From contig NZ_JAPZTZ010000004.1 in NCBI RefSeq assembly GCF_027532945.1, forward strand, positions 248,001 to 312,000: a stretch of DNA of 64,000 bases, given 5' to 3'. The position numbers and the translations under genes are program-made. Numbering within the stretch: position 1 is the first letter of the stretch; each line of letters begins with the position of its first letter. Shown piece by piece: positions 39,943 through 48,291 of this stretch. The notes under the pieces were generated by a model. The model saw only the letters and a list, made by a program, of their open reading frames with translations. It did no database searches and was not told the DNA's origin. The stretch comes from Phreatobacter sp. (GTDB lineage: Bacteria > Pseudomonadota > Alphaproteobacteria > Rhizobiales > Phreatobacteraceae).

Positions 39943-40857
39943 TCAGCCCATCGCCGCCAGGACCTCCTCGCGGCGCGGCAGGGGGGCGACCGCCCCATAT
40001 CCCCGCGTCGACAACGCCGCCGCGACGCAGGCATAGCGCCCGGCGGCGAAGGGGTCCTGCGTCCGCAGCCATTCGGCGAGGAACGCCCCGTCGAAACAGT
40101 CGCCGGCCCCCGTCGCATCGACCGCGTTCACGGTGATCGAAGGGATCACCCGCCGCTCCTGCGGCGTCGCCACCAGCGCGCCCTCCTTGCCGAGGGTGAG
40201 CGCGACGATGCGCGAGCCACCCGCGAGGTAGAAGTCGCAGATCGCGTCGGGCGTCTCGCAGCCGGTCAGCTGGCGTGCATCGTCCATCCCGGGAAGGGCG
40301 ATGTCGGCAAGGCGCATGGCGGCATTGGTGACGGCGCGCGCCTTCTCCAGCGGCCAGAGCCGGAGCCTGAGATTGGTGTCGTAGGACACGGTGACACCCG
40401 CGTCCCGCGCGGCGGCGATTGCCGCCAGGACCGCCGCGCTGGCGCTGTCCGAAATCGCCTGCGAGATGCCGGAGACGTGGAGGATCCTCGCCGACCGCAC
40501 GAGGTCGAGCGGCACGTCCGCCGCGGTGATGCGCGCCGCCGCGGACCCTGCGCGCCGGTAGCTGAAGGCGTGGCCCTCGGGCCCATGGGTGACGAAATAG
40601 AGGCCGGTATCGCCGCCCGCGACCCGGCGCATTCCCGACGTGTCGACGCCTTCGCGCGCCCAGAGGGCGATGAAATCCTCCCCGAAGGCGTCGTCGCCGA
40701 TGGCGCCGATCACACCGACGCCCGCCCCCGACCGCGCCGCGGCGATGGCACAGTTCGATGTGTCGCCGCCGAAGCCGAAGAGGTAGTGCGGCTCGCCTGG
40801 CCGGGTCTGGTTGAACTCGCCGAGGGCTTCGCCGAAGCAGAGGATGTCGCTGGCCAT
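39943..40857 (-). CDS. PfkB family carbohydrate kinase (2-keto-3-deoxygluconate kinase-like)
   Basis: A 304-residue ribokinase-fold enzyme. The N-terminal FGFGGDTSNCAIAAARSG (first PfkB signature), YDTNLRLRLWP and the C-terminal VDATGAGDCFDGAFLAEWL with the catalytic Asp are intact. The NLRLRLWP segment is typical of KDG kinases, which phosphorylate 2-keto-3-deoxygluconate. No other sugar-acid genes are adjacent, so the substrate is a family-level guess. Confidence 0.85.
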   Translation of the reverse strand: MASDILCFGEALGEFNQTRPGEPHYLFGFGGDTSNCAIAAARSGAGVGVIGAIGDDAFGEDFIALWAREGVDTSGMRRVAGGDTGLYFVTHGPEGHAFSYRRAGSAAARITAADVPLDLVRSARILHVSGISQAISDSASAAVLAAIAAARDAGVTVSYDTNLRLRLWPLEKARAVTNAAMRLADIALPGMDDARQLTGCETPDAICDFYLAGGSRIVALTLGKEGALVATPQERRVIPSITVNAVDATGAGDCFDGAFLAEWLRTQDPFAAGRYACVAAALSTRGYGAVAPLPRREEVLAAMG

Positions 40858-41058
40858 GTCATGTCCGAAGCATCAGGGGCGACGAGCATAGGTTGCGTCG
40901 TCGCGCCGGTGAAGGGCGCTGGTGCCGTGGGGCTGTGCATGACCTCCGCGCAGCAGGGAAAAATCTGGCCTGGAGGGGCCCATCGCGAGAAAATTTCCCT
41001 CATCGGCTCTAGGAATTGATCCAGCTCGGCGACAGGACTGTTGCGCCGTCTTATGGTC

Positions 41059-41101
41059 TTGCCTAGTTGGTGCGATGCGGTATCATTCGTACACGAACGA
41101 A
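41059..41101 (+). promoter_or_regulatory. Promoter-operator of the ferredoxin-NADP reductase gene
   Basis: A -35 TTGCCT (41059-41064) and a -10 TATCAT (41081-41086) are 16 bp apart, and the -10 runs into the palindrome TTCGT-AC-ACGAA at 41086-41097. The stretch GCGGTATC(A/G)TTCGTnnACGAA is shared with the minus-strand promoter at 22609-22651. This is the main feature of the 281 bp gap 40858-41138, where I see nothing else notable. Confidence 0.7.
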
Positions 41102-41138
41102 CTGCACGCGGCGCCAGTCACCCCGGACTTAACAGCCT

Positions 41139-41912
41139 ATGTCGAACCTGAACTCCGAGCGCGTCCTCGACGTGCGGCACTACACGGACCGGCTCTTCTC
41201 CTTCAAGACGACCCGCGACCCCTCGTTCCGCTTCGTCAACGGCCAGTTCGTGATGATCGGCCTTGAGGTCGAGGGCAAGCCGCTGCTGCGCGCCTATTCG
41301 ATCGTCTCGTCGAACTACGAGGACAATCTCGAGTTCTTCTCGATCAAGGTTCCCGACGGCCCGCTGACCTCGCGCCTGCAGAACATCAAGGTGGGCGACC
41401 AGATCCTGGTGGGACGCAAGCCCGTCGGCACGCTGGTGCAGGACGCGCTGCTGCCCGGCCGCAACCTCTATCTCTGCGGCACCGGCACGGGCCTCGCGCC
41501 CTTCATCAGCGTGGTGAAGGACCCGGAAGTCTATGACCGTTTCGACAATGTCGTGCTCATCCACGGCACGCGCTTCATCGCCGAACAGGCCTATGGCGAC
41601 TACGTTTCCCGCGAACTGCCCGATGACGAGCTCATCGGCGAACTGGTCCGCGACAAGCTGAAATACTATCCGACCGTCACCCGCGAGCCCTATGTCCACA
41701 CCGGCCGCATCACCGAGCTCCTTGGCAGCGGCGCCATCCAGGCCGAGTTCGGCCTCGGCCCGCTCGACAAGGAGACGGACCGGGTGATGATCTGTGGCTC
41801 GCCGGCCTTCCTGGCGGACATGGTGGACATGCTGGTTGCCCGAGGCTTCGACGAGGGCGCCATTTCCAAGCCCGGCCATTTCGTCATCGAGAAGGCCTTC
41901 GTGGAGAAGTGA
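41139..41912 (+). CDS. fpr: Ferredoxin--NADP(+) reductase
   Basis: A 257-residue flavoprotein. FVNGQFVMIGL and RAYSIVSSNYED form the FAD-binding site, GTGTGLAPFISVVKDPE the NADP(H) site, and the C-terminus AFVEK is that of the bacterial FPR subclass found in Rhodobacter and Azotobacter. It exchanges electrons between NADPH and ferredoxin or flavodoxin. The gene is monocistronic and carries a TTCGTnnACGAA operator identical in design to that of the ABC/N-heterocycle cluster, which suggests that it supplies reduced ferredoxin to the reductase encoded there. Confidence 0.93.
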   Translation: MSNLNSERVLDVRHYTDRLFSFKTTRDPSFRFVNGQFVMIGLEVEGKPLLRAYSIVSSNYEDNLEFFSIKVPDGPLTSRLQNIKVGDQILVGRKPVGTLVQDALLPGRNLYLCGTGTGLAPFISVVKDPEVYDRFDNVVLIHGTRFIAEQAYGDYVSRELPDDELIGELVRDKLKYYPTVTREPYVHTGRITELLGSGAIQAEFGLGPLDKETDRVMICGSPAFLADMVDMLVARGFDEGAISKPGHFVIEKAFVEK

Positions 41913-41992
41913 CCCCGGCCGGGATCCGTTGAACCTTTTGGGTCCCCATCCCGACTGACGGGCGAGCCGCTTGTGCGGTGCACCGTCAGGTC

Positions 41993-42718
41993 ATGTCCGA
42001 GCATCAGTCCCCATCAGGGCCTTCGCGCCCACCCACCTCGGTTTTGCGCGCCGCCCTGCGGATCGCCGCCGGCCTCGCCATGGTGGGGACGGGTGCCGCC
42101 GTCGCGGCCTTTGCCGCCCAGACCGGCGCGCTCCTCTTCGCCCGCTGGATCGACCTCGGCTCGGCCGCCGACCGCCTCAGCTTCGCCAGTGCCATGGGCG
42201 CCATCGGCGCGCTCTCCGGCGGCGGGGCCGGCCTGTGGTTCGCGCTCGCCCTGCGCGACAAGGACACCGCCGTCGCCAGGGCCCTCGCCATGGCCGCGTC
42301 CGTCCTCGCCCTCTTCGCCATGGCCGTTGGCTATCTCGCCTTCGCCGTCACGACGGCGCCGCCGCCGGTCCAGACCCTTCTCGTCGCCCAGATCCGCCTC
42401 GGCGGTCAGGCCTGGAGCGGCCTCGCCGTCGCCGCAGCCGGGCCCCGCCTCGAAGCCGCACCCGACCGTCTGCGGCGCGAGGCTCAGGCCGACGGTTCGA
42501 CCCTGGTCGAGGTCGTGCTGCCGCTGCCGGAGCCCGCAGGTCTGAGGGCCGTGCTCGTCCGCAATGACGGTGCCGATCTCGCCCGCTTCAGCCTTGACCT
42601 GCCGGGCGATCCGCCCGCCACCGCCAATTACAGCCATTGGCTCACGCCGGACCGCCGCAGCGGCGAGGCGGCGACCATGGAGATGCGGTTTCGCATCGAG
42701 AGGCGCGTGCGGCGCTGA
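41993..42718 (+). CDS. Hypothetical membrane protein
   Basis: A 241-residue protein, not assigned to a family. After a short polar start it has three hydrophobic helices (AALRIAAGLAMVGTGAAVAAF, LSFASAMGAIGALSGGGAGLWFAL, ALAMAASVLALFAMAVGYLAF) within the first 120 residues, then a soluble domain of about 115 residues that is probably periplasmic (EAQADGSTLVEVVLPLPEP...). I chose the ATG at 41993 over one 15 bp upstream. It ends 2 bp from the convergent carbonic anhydrase gene. No function can be inferred. Confidence 0.65.
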   Translation: MSEHQSPSGPSRPPTSVLRAALRIAAGLAMVGTGAAVAAFAAQTGALLFARWIDLGSAADRLSFASAMGAIGALSGGGAGLWFALALRDKDTAVARALAMAASVLALFAMAVGYLAFAVTTAPPPVQTLLVAQIRLGGQAWSGLAVAAAGPRLEAAPDRLRREAQADGSTLVEVVLPLPEPAGLRAVLVRNDGADLARFSLDLPGDPPATANYSHWLTPDRRSGEAATMEMRFRIERRVRR

Positions 42719-42720
42719 TC

Positions 42721-43302
42721 TCAGGAGGCGCGGTCGACCCCGAACCGCGCCGCCTCGGCCGCAAGGTCGGCCTCGGCCCAGACCCGATGCTCGCCGCGGG
42801 CGAAGGCCTCGGCGTTCATCCGGTAGAGATGGGCGTTGAAGCGGTTGGCGGGCCCTGAATCCCGGCTCGCCTTCACCAGCGCGGGAACGCCGGCGACGAT
42901 GGAGTTCGGCGGCACGACGGTCCCCTCCTTGAGGAAGGCGCCGCCGGCGATAATGGAATTCGCACCGATGATGCAGCCGTCCATGATCGTTGCGCCGATG
43001 CCGACGAGCACATCGTCGCCGATGGTGCAGCCATGCAGCGTTACCCGGTGGGTGATGGAGCAGTTGCGGCCGACATGGGTTCCGAGGCCGTTGCCGACAT
43101 GCACCATGACGAAGTCCTGGATGTTCGATCCCTCGCCGATCGTCACCTCATAGGCCTCGGCGCGGATGACGGCGTTCGGCCAGACGGAGACGCCTGCCGC
43201 AAGGCTCACCTTGCCGTAGATCAGCGCGGTCGGGTGGACGAAGGCGTCGGGATCGATGGTGACGAGAGGCCCGCTGCGCGGCGCCTTGGAACCCCTGAGC
43301 AT
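42721..43302 (-). CDS. Gamma-carbonic anhydrase family protein
   Basis: A 193-residue left-handed beta-helix protein. Hexapeptide repeats run from VTIDPDAFVHPTALIYGKV to about residue 150, and the metal histidines are in MVHVG and ITHRVTLHG. A C-terminal helix follows. Members include carbonic anhydrases and YrdA/PaaY-type thioesterase-like proteins, so the exact activity is uncertain. GGGGAGAGG precedes the ATG. It is the last gene of a small operon after a secreted protein and a 48-residue peptide. Confidence 0.88.
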   Translation of the reverse strand: MLRGSKAPRSGPLVTIDPDAFVHPTALIYGKVSLAAGVSVWPNAVIRAEAYEVTIGEGSNIQDFVMVHVGNGLGTHVGRNCSITHRVTLHGCTIGDDVLVGIGATIMDGCIIGANSIIAGGAFLKEGTVVPPNSIVAGVPALVKASRDSGPANRFNAHLYRMNAEAFARGEHRVWAEADLAAEAARFGVDRAS

Positions 43303-43374
43303 GGCCTCTCCCCGTGTCGTCGCCTCTGGCGGGCGGCGTCACGGCACCATGAAGGGCGGGCCTGCCGGGGACAA

Positions 43375-43521
43375 TCAGTCCTTGCGGGAGAGGGCGGCCG
43401 GCTCCAGCCACTCGACCTCGTGCAGGTCGGCGACATCGGCGTCGAAGCTCGCATCGGGCGAAAGCGGCGGGGCGACGATGACGGGCAGGGTGGTCTCGTC
43501 GGCGGTCATGTTCGCGTTCAT
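43375..43521 (-). CDS. 48-residue acidic small protein
   Basis: A short open frame of 48 codons. The ATG at 43521 overlaps the upstream stop as ATGA, exactly like the coupled genes elsewhere in the window. The peptide (start MNANMTADETTLPVIV, end WLEPAALSRKD) is acidic and rich in Asp, Glu and Ala, without a membrane segment. GC bias at third positions is kept through the frame. It is not similar to anything I recognise. It could be a real small protein or a degraded remnant; the precise overlap argues for translation. Confidence 0.5.
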   Translation of the reverse strand: MNANMTADETTLPVIVAPPLSPDASFDADVADLHEVEWLEPAALSRKD

Positions 43522-44021
43522 GGCCGGGCTCCGGGTGCCGTGGGCGAGGAGGTGGCAGGAGACCGCGGTACCGTTCCGGTCACCGTCGGGCTCGCCTGCG
43601 CGATGAGGTGGAAGACGATGGTCCGCATCACCGCCGTGTTCTCCTCCTCGGAGAGCGCGCGCAGATGCGGATAGAGCGGCCGGAAGGCGGCGGTCAGCAG
43701 TTGGACCAGCGCCGGCGGCACGGTCGGAATCTCGTCGGCGGCATAGGTGGCGTAGCTGGTCCGGCCGGCGAGGGCTGCGACCTGAACGAGGATGCGCTCC
43801 TCGACCTCGCCGACATTGCGGAACTGGGCGAGCGCGAAGGCCGCGCAGGCTTCCAGCGCCGCCTCGGCGCCAGCGCGCAGGTCGGTGTCGGAGATCATCG
43901 CCTCGGCGGTGAAGCGGGTGAGGTCGCCGGGCGCGCAGGCCTGCTGCGCCTCGGCATGGCCGGGCAGGCCCGCGAGGGCGGCAAAGGCCGTGACGGCGAA
44001 GACCTTGGCGAGCGCGCGCAT
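43518..44021 (-). CDS. Hypothetical exported protein
   Basis: A 167-residue protein with a clear Sec signal (MRALAKVFAVTAFAALAGLPGHAEAQ, cleavage after AEA). The mature part is helical, with two cysteines (about residues 29 and 59) that could form a disulfide, and a low-complexity Thr/Pro/Ala-rich tail. I do not recognise the family. It is probably the first gene of a three-gene unit with the 48-residue peptide and the gamma-carbonic anhydrase. Confidence 0.7.
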   Translation of the reverse strand: MRALAKVFAVTAFAALAGLPGHAEAQQACAPGDLTRFTAEAMISDTDLRAGAEAALEACAAFALAQFRNVGEVEERILVQVAALAGRTSYATYAADEIPTVPPALVQLLTAAFRPLYPHLRALSEEENTAVMRTIVFHLIAQASPTVTGTVPRSPATSSPTAPGARP

Positions 44022-44111
44022 CGGGCGCCTCCGTCGGGTGAACCTGTCCCGACCGTGCCCTGATCCGGTTAACGACCTCTTAACGCCCCGTGCCGCCGCG
44101 AGTCGCGCGCC

Positions 44112-45443
44112 TCAGCGCACCCGGTTGCCGGAGACGCTAAGCTGGGCGAAGCGGCCGACGCCCTCGCGGGCCATGTCACCCGTCACCGGGCGCTTCCATT
44201 CCATGCCGACCACCGCGCCGACGCTCGCGCCCTGCACGAGGTTGTCGGCGATGAGCGCCTGGCCCGCCCCCGGCACGACCGACACGGCGATGCCGACCGG
44301 GGAGCCCTTGATGACATTGGCGGTGACCGAGAGGTCCCGCATGTACTGGCCCCAGCCGAGCTGGATGCCGGCCGTCGGCGCGCCCTCGATGACATTGGAC
44401 GAGATGGCCGCATCCGCCTCCGCCGAGATGCCGACGCCGGCGACGTCATGCGGATCGGTGCCGGCGGGCCGCCGGTTGACCAGGTTGCGGATGATGTTGC
44501 CGTGGATGTTGGCGAGCCGGCCGCCATGGTTGAAATTGGTGGCGACGATGCCGAGCGCCGCGCCGTCGATGATGTTGTTGGCCACCACCGCGCCCTCGAA
44601 GCCGAATTCGATATAGACCGCGACCTCGCCGAGGGAGGCGCAGCTGTTGCCGGTCACCGCGACATTGGCAGCGCCATTGGCGCGCACGGCCGAGAAGGCG
44701 GCGCCGCGGATGCGGTTGCCGGTGATGGTGACATTGCCGGCGCGGAACACGTTGATGGCATTGCCGTTCTGGCCCGAACCGCCGTCGCGGGCGCCGATCT
44801 CCTCGATGCGGTTGCCCTCGACGATCGTGCCGTCATCGCCGGCAATGGTGCGCCAGACGAGGATGCCGTTATTGGCGGCGGAGCGGATGGTGTTCTGGGT
44901 GAGTGTCAGGCCGCGGCTGTCGAGGGCGACGATGGCCGCCTTGGCGACGCCGGAGACGGTGTTGCCGCGCACCAGGCCCTCGATGCCCTCCAGCACGATG
45001 CCATGGTGGCTGGAGCCGGCGATCTCGCAATCCTCGAGGCGCACGCCGCGACCGTGCTCCAGCACGATCAGGCCGCGCTTGTCGGGCAGCGGCCGGCCAT
45101 TGCCCTCGATGACGAGGCCGGACAGCGTCACCATGTCGGCGCGCGGGGCGACGAGGCAGCCCGTCCCGCCCTGGAACACCAGGCGCGTCGCGCCCCGGAC
45201 GCCCATGATCTGGGTGTTGGCGGGAAGGCGAACCTCGCCGACCTTGTAGGCGCCGGGCGCGAGGCGCAGCGGCATCCGCGAGCCCGCTGCGGTCTCGACG
45301 GCGCGCTGCAGGGCGCGGGTCTGGTCCTCCGGGGCACCGGGCTTCAGGCCGAACGCCGATCCGTCGAGCACGGAAGCGCGGGCGGAAGCGGGCAGGGCGA
45401 GGGTGGCGGCGGCGGCGAGCAGCAGGGAACGGCGGGCGAGCAT
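44112..45443 (-). CDS. TIGR03808-type Tat-exported parallel beta-helix protein
   Basis: A 443-residue protein. MLARRSLLLAAAATLALPASARA is a twin-arginine-like signal. The remainder is a right-handed parallel beta-helix with many PbH1-type turns, for example LEDCEIAGSSHHGIVLEG, LTQNTIRSAANNGILVW, ITGNRIRGAAFSAVRANG and ANNIIDGAALGIVATN. This matches the TAT-translocated repetitive protein family TIGR03808, found in Hyphomicrobiales; function is unknown, though such folds often bind or cleave polysaccharides. It is monocistronic. Confidence 0.87.
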   Translation of the reverse strand: MLARRSLLLAAAATLALPASARASVLDGSAFGLKPGAPEDQTRALQRAVETAAGSRMPLRLAPGAYKVGEVRLPANTQIMGVRGATRLVFQGGTGCLVAPRADMVTLSGLVIEGNGRPLPDKRGLIVLEHGRGVRLEDCEIAGSSHHGIVLEGIEGLVRGNTVSGVAKAAIVALDSRGLTLTQNTIRSAANNGILVWRTIAGDDGTIVEGNRIEEIGARDGGSGQNGNAINVFRAGNVTITGNRIRGAAFSAVRANGAANVAVTGNSCASLGEVAVYIEFGFEGAVVANNIIDGAALGIVATNFNHGGRLANIHGNIIRNLVNRRPAGTDPHDVAGVGISAEADAAISSNVIEGAPTAGIQLGWGQYMRDLSVTANVIKGSPVGIAVSVVPGAGQALIADNLVQGASVGAVVGMEWKRPVTGDMAREGVGRFAQLSVSGNRVR

Positions 45444-45579
45444 GGAAGCCTCCGGGTTTGCTTAAGCCCACCGCAAGCCCCATGCCGTCGCAGGTTGTGC
45501 CGGAATGGGATGCAGCGATGGCGGTTGTCCTGCCAGCGGGTCGGCCCGATGGTGCAGCCCTCGGATCAGGACCTTCCGC

Positions 45580-46332
45580 ATGCGCCTCGCCGTCATCGCC
45601 GATATCCACGGCAACCTCCTCGCCCTCGAGGCCGTGCTTGCCGACATCGCCGCCCGCGGCGTGGACATGACGGTCAATCTCGGCGACTGCGTCTCCGGCC
45701 CGCTCTGGCCGGCCGAGACGGCCGCGCGGCTGATGGCGCTGGACCTGCCGACGGTGCGTGGCAATCACGACCGCTGGGTCGTCGAGGCCGAGGGCGAGGC
45801 GCTGTACTTCTCCGACAAGCTTGCCCGCGCGGCGCTGGATGAGGGGCAGCGCGCCTGGCTCGCCGCCCTGCCGATGCAGCGCGACCTCGACTGCGGCGGC
45901 GTCGCTGTCCGGCTGTTCCACGCGACGCCCGCTGACGACAACACCTACCTGATGGAGGACAAGCAGGGCGGCCGCCTCGTCCAGTCGGACCCGGCCGTGA
46001 TCGGCGGCCGCCTCGGCCCGCTGGGGGATGCGCGCCTCGCCCTGTGCGGCCACAGCCACCTGCCGCGGCTGCTGGTGCTCGACGGCGTGACCGTGGTGAA
46101 CCCCGGCAGTGTCGGCCAGCCCGCCTATTCCGATCCGACGCCGCCGGATGCCCATGTCTCCGAGGTGGGTTCGCCCCATGCGCGCTATGCCGTCGTGACG
46201 CTCGACGCCGGGATGGTGGCGGCAATCGACTTCGTCGCCGTCGGCTATGACTGGGAGGCGGCGGCCCTGAAGGCCGAGAGCTACGGCCGGGCCGACTGGG
46301 CGAAGGGCCTGCGCACCGGCTTCGCCAAATAG
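45580..46332 (+). CDS. Metallophosphoesterase family protein (YfcE/MJ0936-like)
   Basis: A 250-residue calcineurin-like phosphoesterase. All metal motifs are present: DIHGN (residues 8-12), GDCVSGP, GNHDRW and the C-terminal GHSHLPR, followed by NPGSVGQPAY. It resembles small YfcE-type phosphodiesterases. I use the ATG at 45580, since the frame upstream lacks coding character. The 3' end overlaps the convergent pyroglutamyl peptidase gene by 52 bp. Confidence 0.9.
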   Translation: MRLAVIADIHGNLLALEAVLADIAARGVDMTVNLGDCVSGPLWPAETAARLMALDLPTVRGNHDRWVVEAEGEALYFSDKLARAALDEGQRAWLAALPMQRDLDCGGVAVRLFHATPADDNTYLMEDKQGGRLVQSDPAVIGGRLGPLGDARLALCGHSHLPRLLVLDGVTVVNPGSVGQPAYSDPTPPDAHVSEVGSPHARYAVVTLDAGMVAAIDFVAVGYDWEAAALKAESYGRADWAKGLRTGFAK

Positions 46333-46958
46333 GCGGAGCGCCCGGTGATCGCCAGCGCCGCGGCCCGCGCCACGGCGGCGAGGTCGGCAGCGGTCATCCT
46401 GCGGGCGAAGGCGCCGCGGGCCGGGCGGTCGGCCTTCAGCGGCAGCGGCACATGGACAAAGAGCGCGCGCTTGGTGTCGTGGCGCGCCACCGCCTCCAGC
46501 GCCAGCCAGTAGGAGAAATTGCAGAGATATTCCCCGGCCGAGGGCGATGGGCGGGCGTCGAGCCCGGCCGCTCGCAGCCGGGCGACCAGCGGTCCGCAGG
46601 CAAAGCCGGTCGGCACCCGCCAGGGCGCGTCGGCGCGGATCTCGGCGCTCGCATGGAAGGCGCCGGAGGCGTCCGGAACACTGCGGGTCGTGACGTTATG
46701 GGCATGCCTCTCGATGCGGACATGGCCGGTGCGCCCTGCAAGGCCGAAGAGCAGCACCGCGTCCGGCTTGTGCCGGGCGATGAGGGCAGGGAGGTCGCGT
46801 TCGACCTCCGCATAGACCGTGTTGAAGACGTGGCCGACGATGCAGACTCCCGGCAGGCGCATGGTGGTGACCGCTGTCACCATGGCGGGAGTCGGGTTGC
46901 GCTCCCAGCCGGGGAAGGGGCCGAAGCCGGTGACGAGGAGCGTGGTCACCTCAACCAC
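46281..46958 (-). CDS. Pyroglutamyl peptidase I (peptidase C15) family protein
   Basis: A 225-residue cytosolic cysteine peptidase that removes N-terminal pyroglutamate. VTGFGPFPGWERNP at the start, GLAGRTGHVRIERHAHN with the expected catalytic Glu, SAGEYLCNFSYW with the nucleophilic Cys (about residue 145) and FVHVPLP with the catalytic His are all present. The start overlaps the end of the aminotransferase gene by 13 bp, indicating coupling. The 3' end runs 52 bp into the convergent phosphoesterase gene. Confidence 0.88.
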   Translation of the reverse strand: MVEVTTLLVTGFGPFPGWERNPTPAMVTAVTTMRLPGVCIVGHVFNTVYAEVERDLPALIARHKPDAVLLFGLAGRTGHVRIERHAHNVTTRSVPDASGAFHASAEIRADAPWRVPTGFACGPLVARLRAAGLDARPSPSAGEYLCNFSYWLALEAVARHDTKRALFVHVPLPLKADRPARGAFARRMTAADLAAVARAAALAITGRSAYLAKPVRRPFAQSARP

Positions 46959-48124
46959 TCACCCAGCCGCCGCACCGCCTCCTCCATGTCCGCCGTCGAG
47001 CCGGCGAAGGAGAAGCGGATGGCGTGCAGGCCGCCATAGGGGTCGAAATCCGGCCCCGGCGTCGCGGCGATGCCGGTCTCGGCCAGCATCCGCCGGGCGA
47101 AGTCGAGGCTATCATTGGTGTATTTGGCGACATCCGCATAGATATAGAAGGCGCCGTCCACCGGCAGGAGACGGTCCAGACCCGCCTTCGGCAGCCCCTC
47201 CAGCAGCACGCGGCGATTGGCGGCATAGCCGGCCTTGATCACCTCGAGTTCGGCAGTCGCGTTGAAGGCGGCCAGGGCCGCGACCTGGGAGAGCTGCGGC
47301 GCCGAGATGAACAGGTTCTGCGCCAGGCACTCGACCGAGCGGGCAAGGCTTTCCGGCACCACCATCCAGCCGATACGCCAGCCGGTCATGCAGTAGTATT
47401 TGGAGAAGGAGTTGATCACGACCACGTCGTCGCTCGTCTCCAGCGCGGTGTGGCAGGGCATCTCGTAGGAGAGGCCGTGATAGATCTCGTCGGAAATGAA
47501 GCGGATGCCGAGGTCCCGCGAGGCCTCGATCAGCGCCTTCAGCGCCTCCGGGGTCATCATCGTGCCGGTCGGATTGGCGGGGCTGGCGATGAGGATGCCG
47601 TCGAGCTTCTTCTTGCCATGCTCGGCGGCGAGCATCTCCGGAGTCACCGCCCAGCGCGTCGTCGCGGTGGTCTCGATGAACACAACCTCGCAGCCGAGCG
47701 CCTCCAGGATGTTCTTGTAGGCGGGGTAGCCCGGGCTGGCGATGGCCACCCGCGCGCCGTGCTCGAACAGGGCAAGGAACGACAGGATGAAGGCCGAGGA
47801 CGAGCCCATCGTGACGGCGATCCGGCCGATCGGCACCTCGACGCCATGGGTCTCGGCATAGTGGCGGGCGATGCGCTGGCGCAGGTCGGGGATGCCGAGG
47901 GCCAGCGTGTAGCCGATCTGGCCCTGCATCAGCGCTTTGGCCGCGGCCTCGCGGATGGACAGCGGCGTTGGCGCTGCCGGCTGGCCCACCTCCATGTGGA
48001 TGACGCTTTTGCCCTCGGCTTCAGCCTTCGCCGCCGCCGTCATGACGTCCATGACGAGGAAGGGCGCCACGGAGCCGCGCCGGGTCGGCGTCAGCAGTGA
48101 GAGGGCGGTATCGATGCGCGACAT
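46946..48124 (-). CDS. Class I/II PLP-dependent aminotransferase
   Basis: A 392-residue aminotransferase of fold type I. HMEVGQPAAPTPLSIREAA, the ASPANPTGTMM substrate loop, FISDEIYHGLSY and INSFSKYYCMTGWRIGW with the PLP lysine (about residue 235) and the conserved Arg near the C-terminus (IRFSF) are intact. Substrates are probably amino acids such as aspartate or aromatic residues, but are not predictable. It precedes the pyroglutamyl peptidase gene in the same operon. Confidence 0.9.
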   Translation of the reverse strand: MSRIDTALSLLTPTRRGSVAPFLVMDVMTAAAKAEAEGKSVIHMEVGQPAAPTPLSIREAAAKALMQGQIGYTLALGIPDLRQRIARHYAETHGVEVPIGRIAVTMGSSSAFILSFLALFEHGARVAIASPGYPAYKNILEALGCEVVFIETTATTRWAVTPEMLAAEHGKKKLDGILIASPANPTGTMMTPEALKALIEASRDLGIRFISDEIYHGLSYEMPCHTALETSDDVVVINSFSKYYCMTGWRIGWMVVPESLARSVECLAQNLFISAPQLSQVAALAAFNATAELEVIKAGYAANRRVLLEGLPKAGLDRLLPVDGAFYIYADVAKYTNDSLDFARRMLAETGIAATPGPDFDPYGGLHAIRFSFAGSTADMEEAVRRLGEWLR

Positions 48125-48291
48125 GGCGATTTCGTCCTGCGAAGGCGTCGGGCGTCATGGTTTCGCCCGTTTGGGCGCTCAAGAGACCGGCACAGCGCCT
48201 ATCACAGCCGACGCTGCCGGTCACGGCCTCGCCGGCTCGTGACCTCCGTGACGTTGACCCTCGCCGACCGGCTCCTTAAGGATTCCGGACC

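Noticed and set aside
41913..41992. Terminator after fpr
   Set aside because: A weak GC-rich pairing is possible around GGGATCC and GGGTCCCC, but there is no convincing stem plus T-tract.
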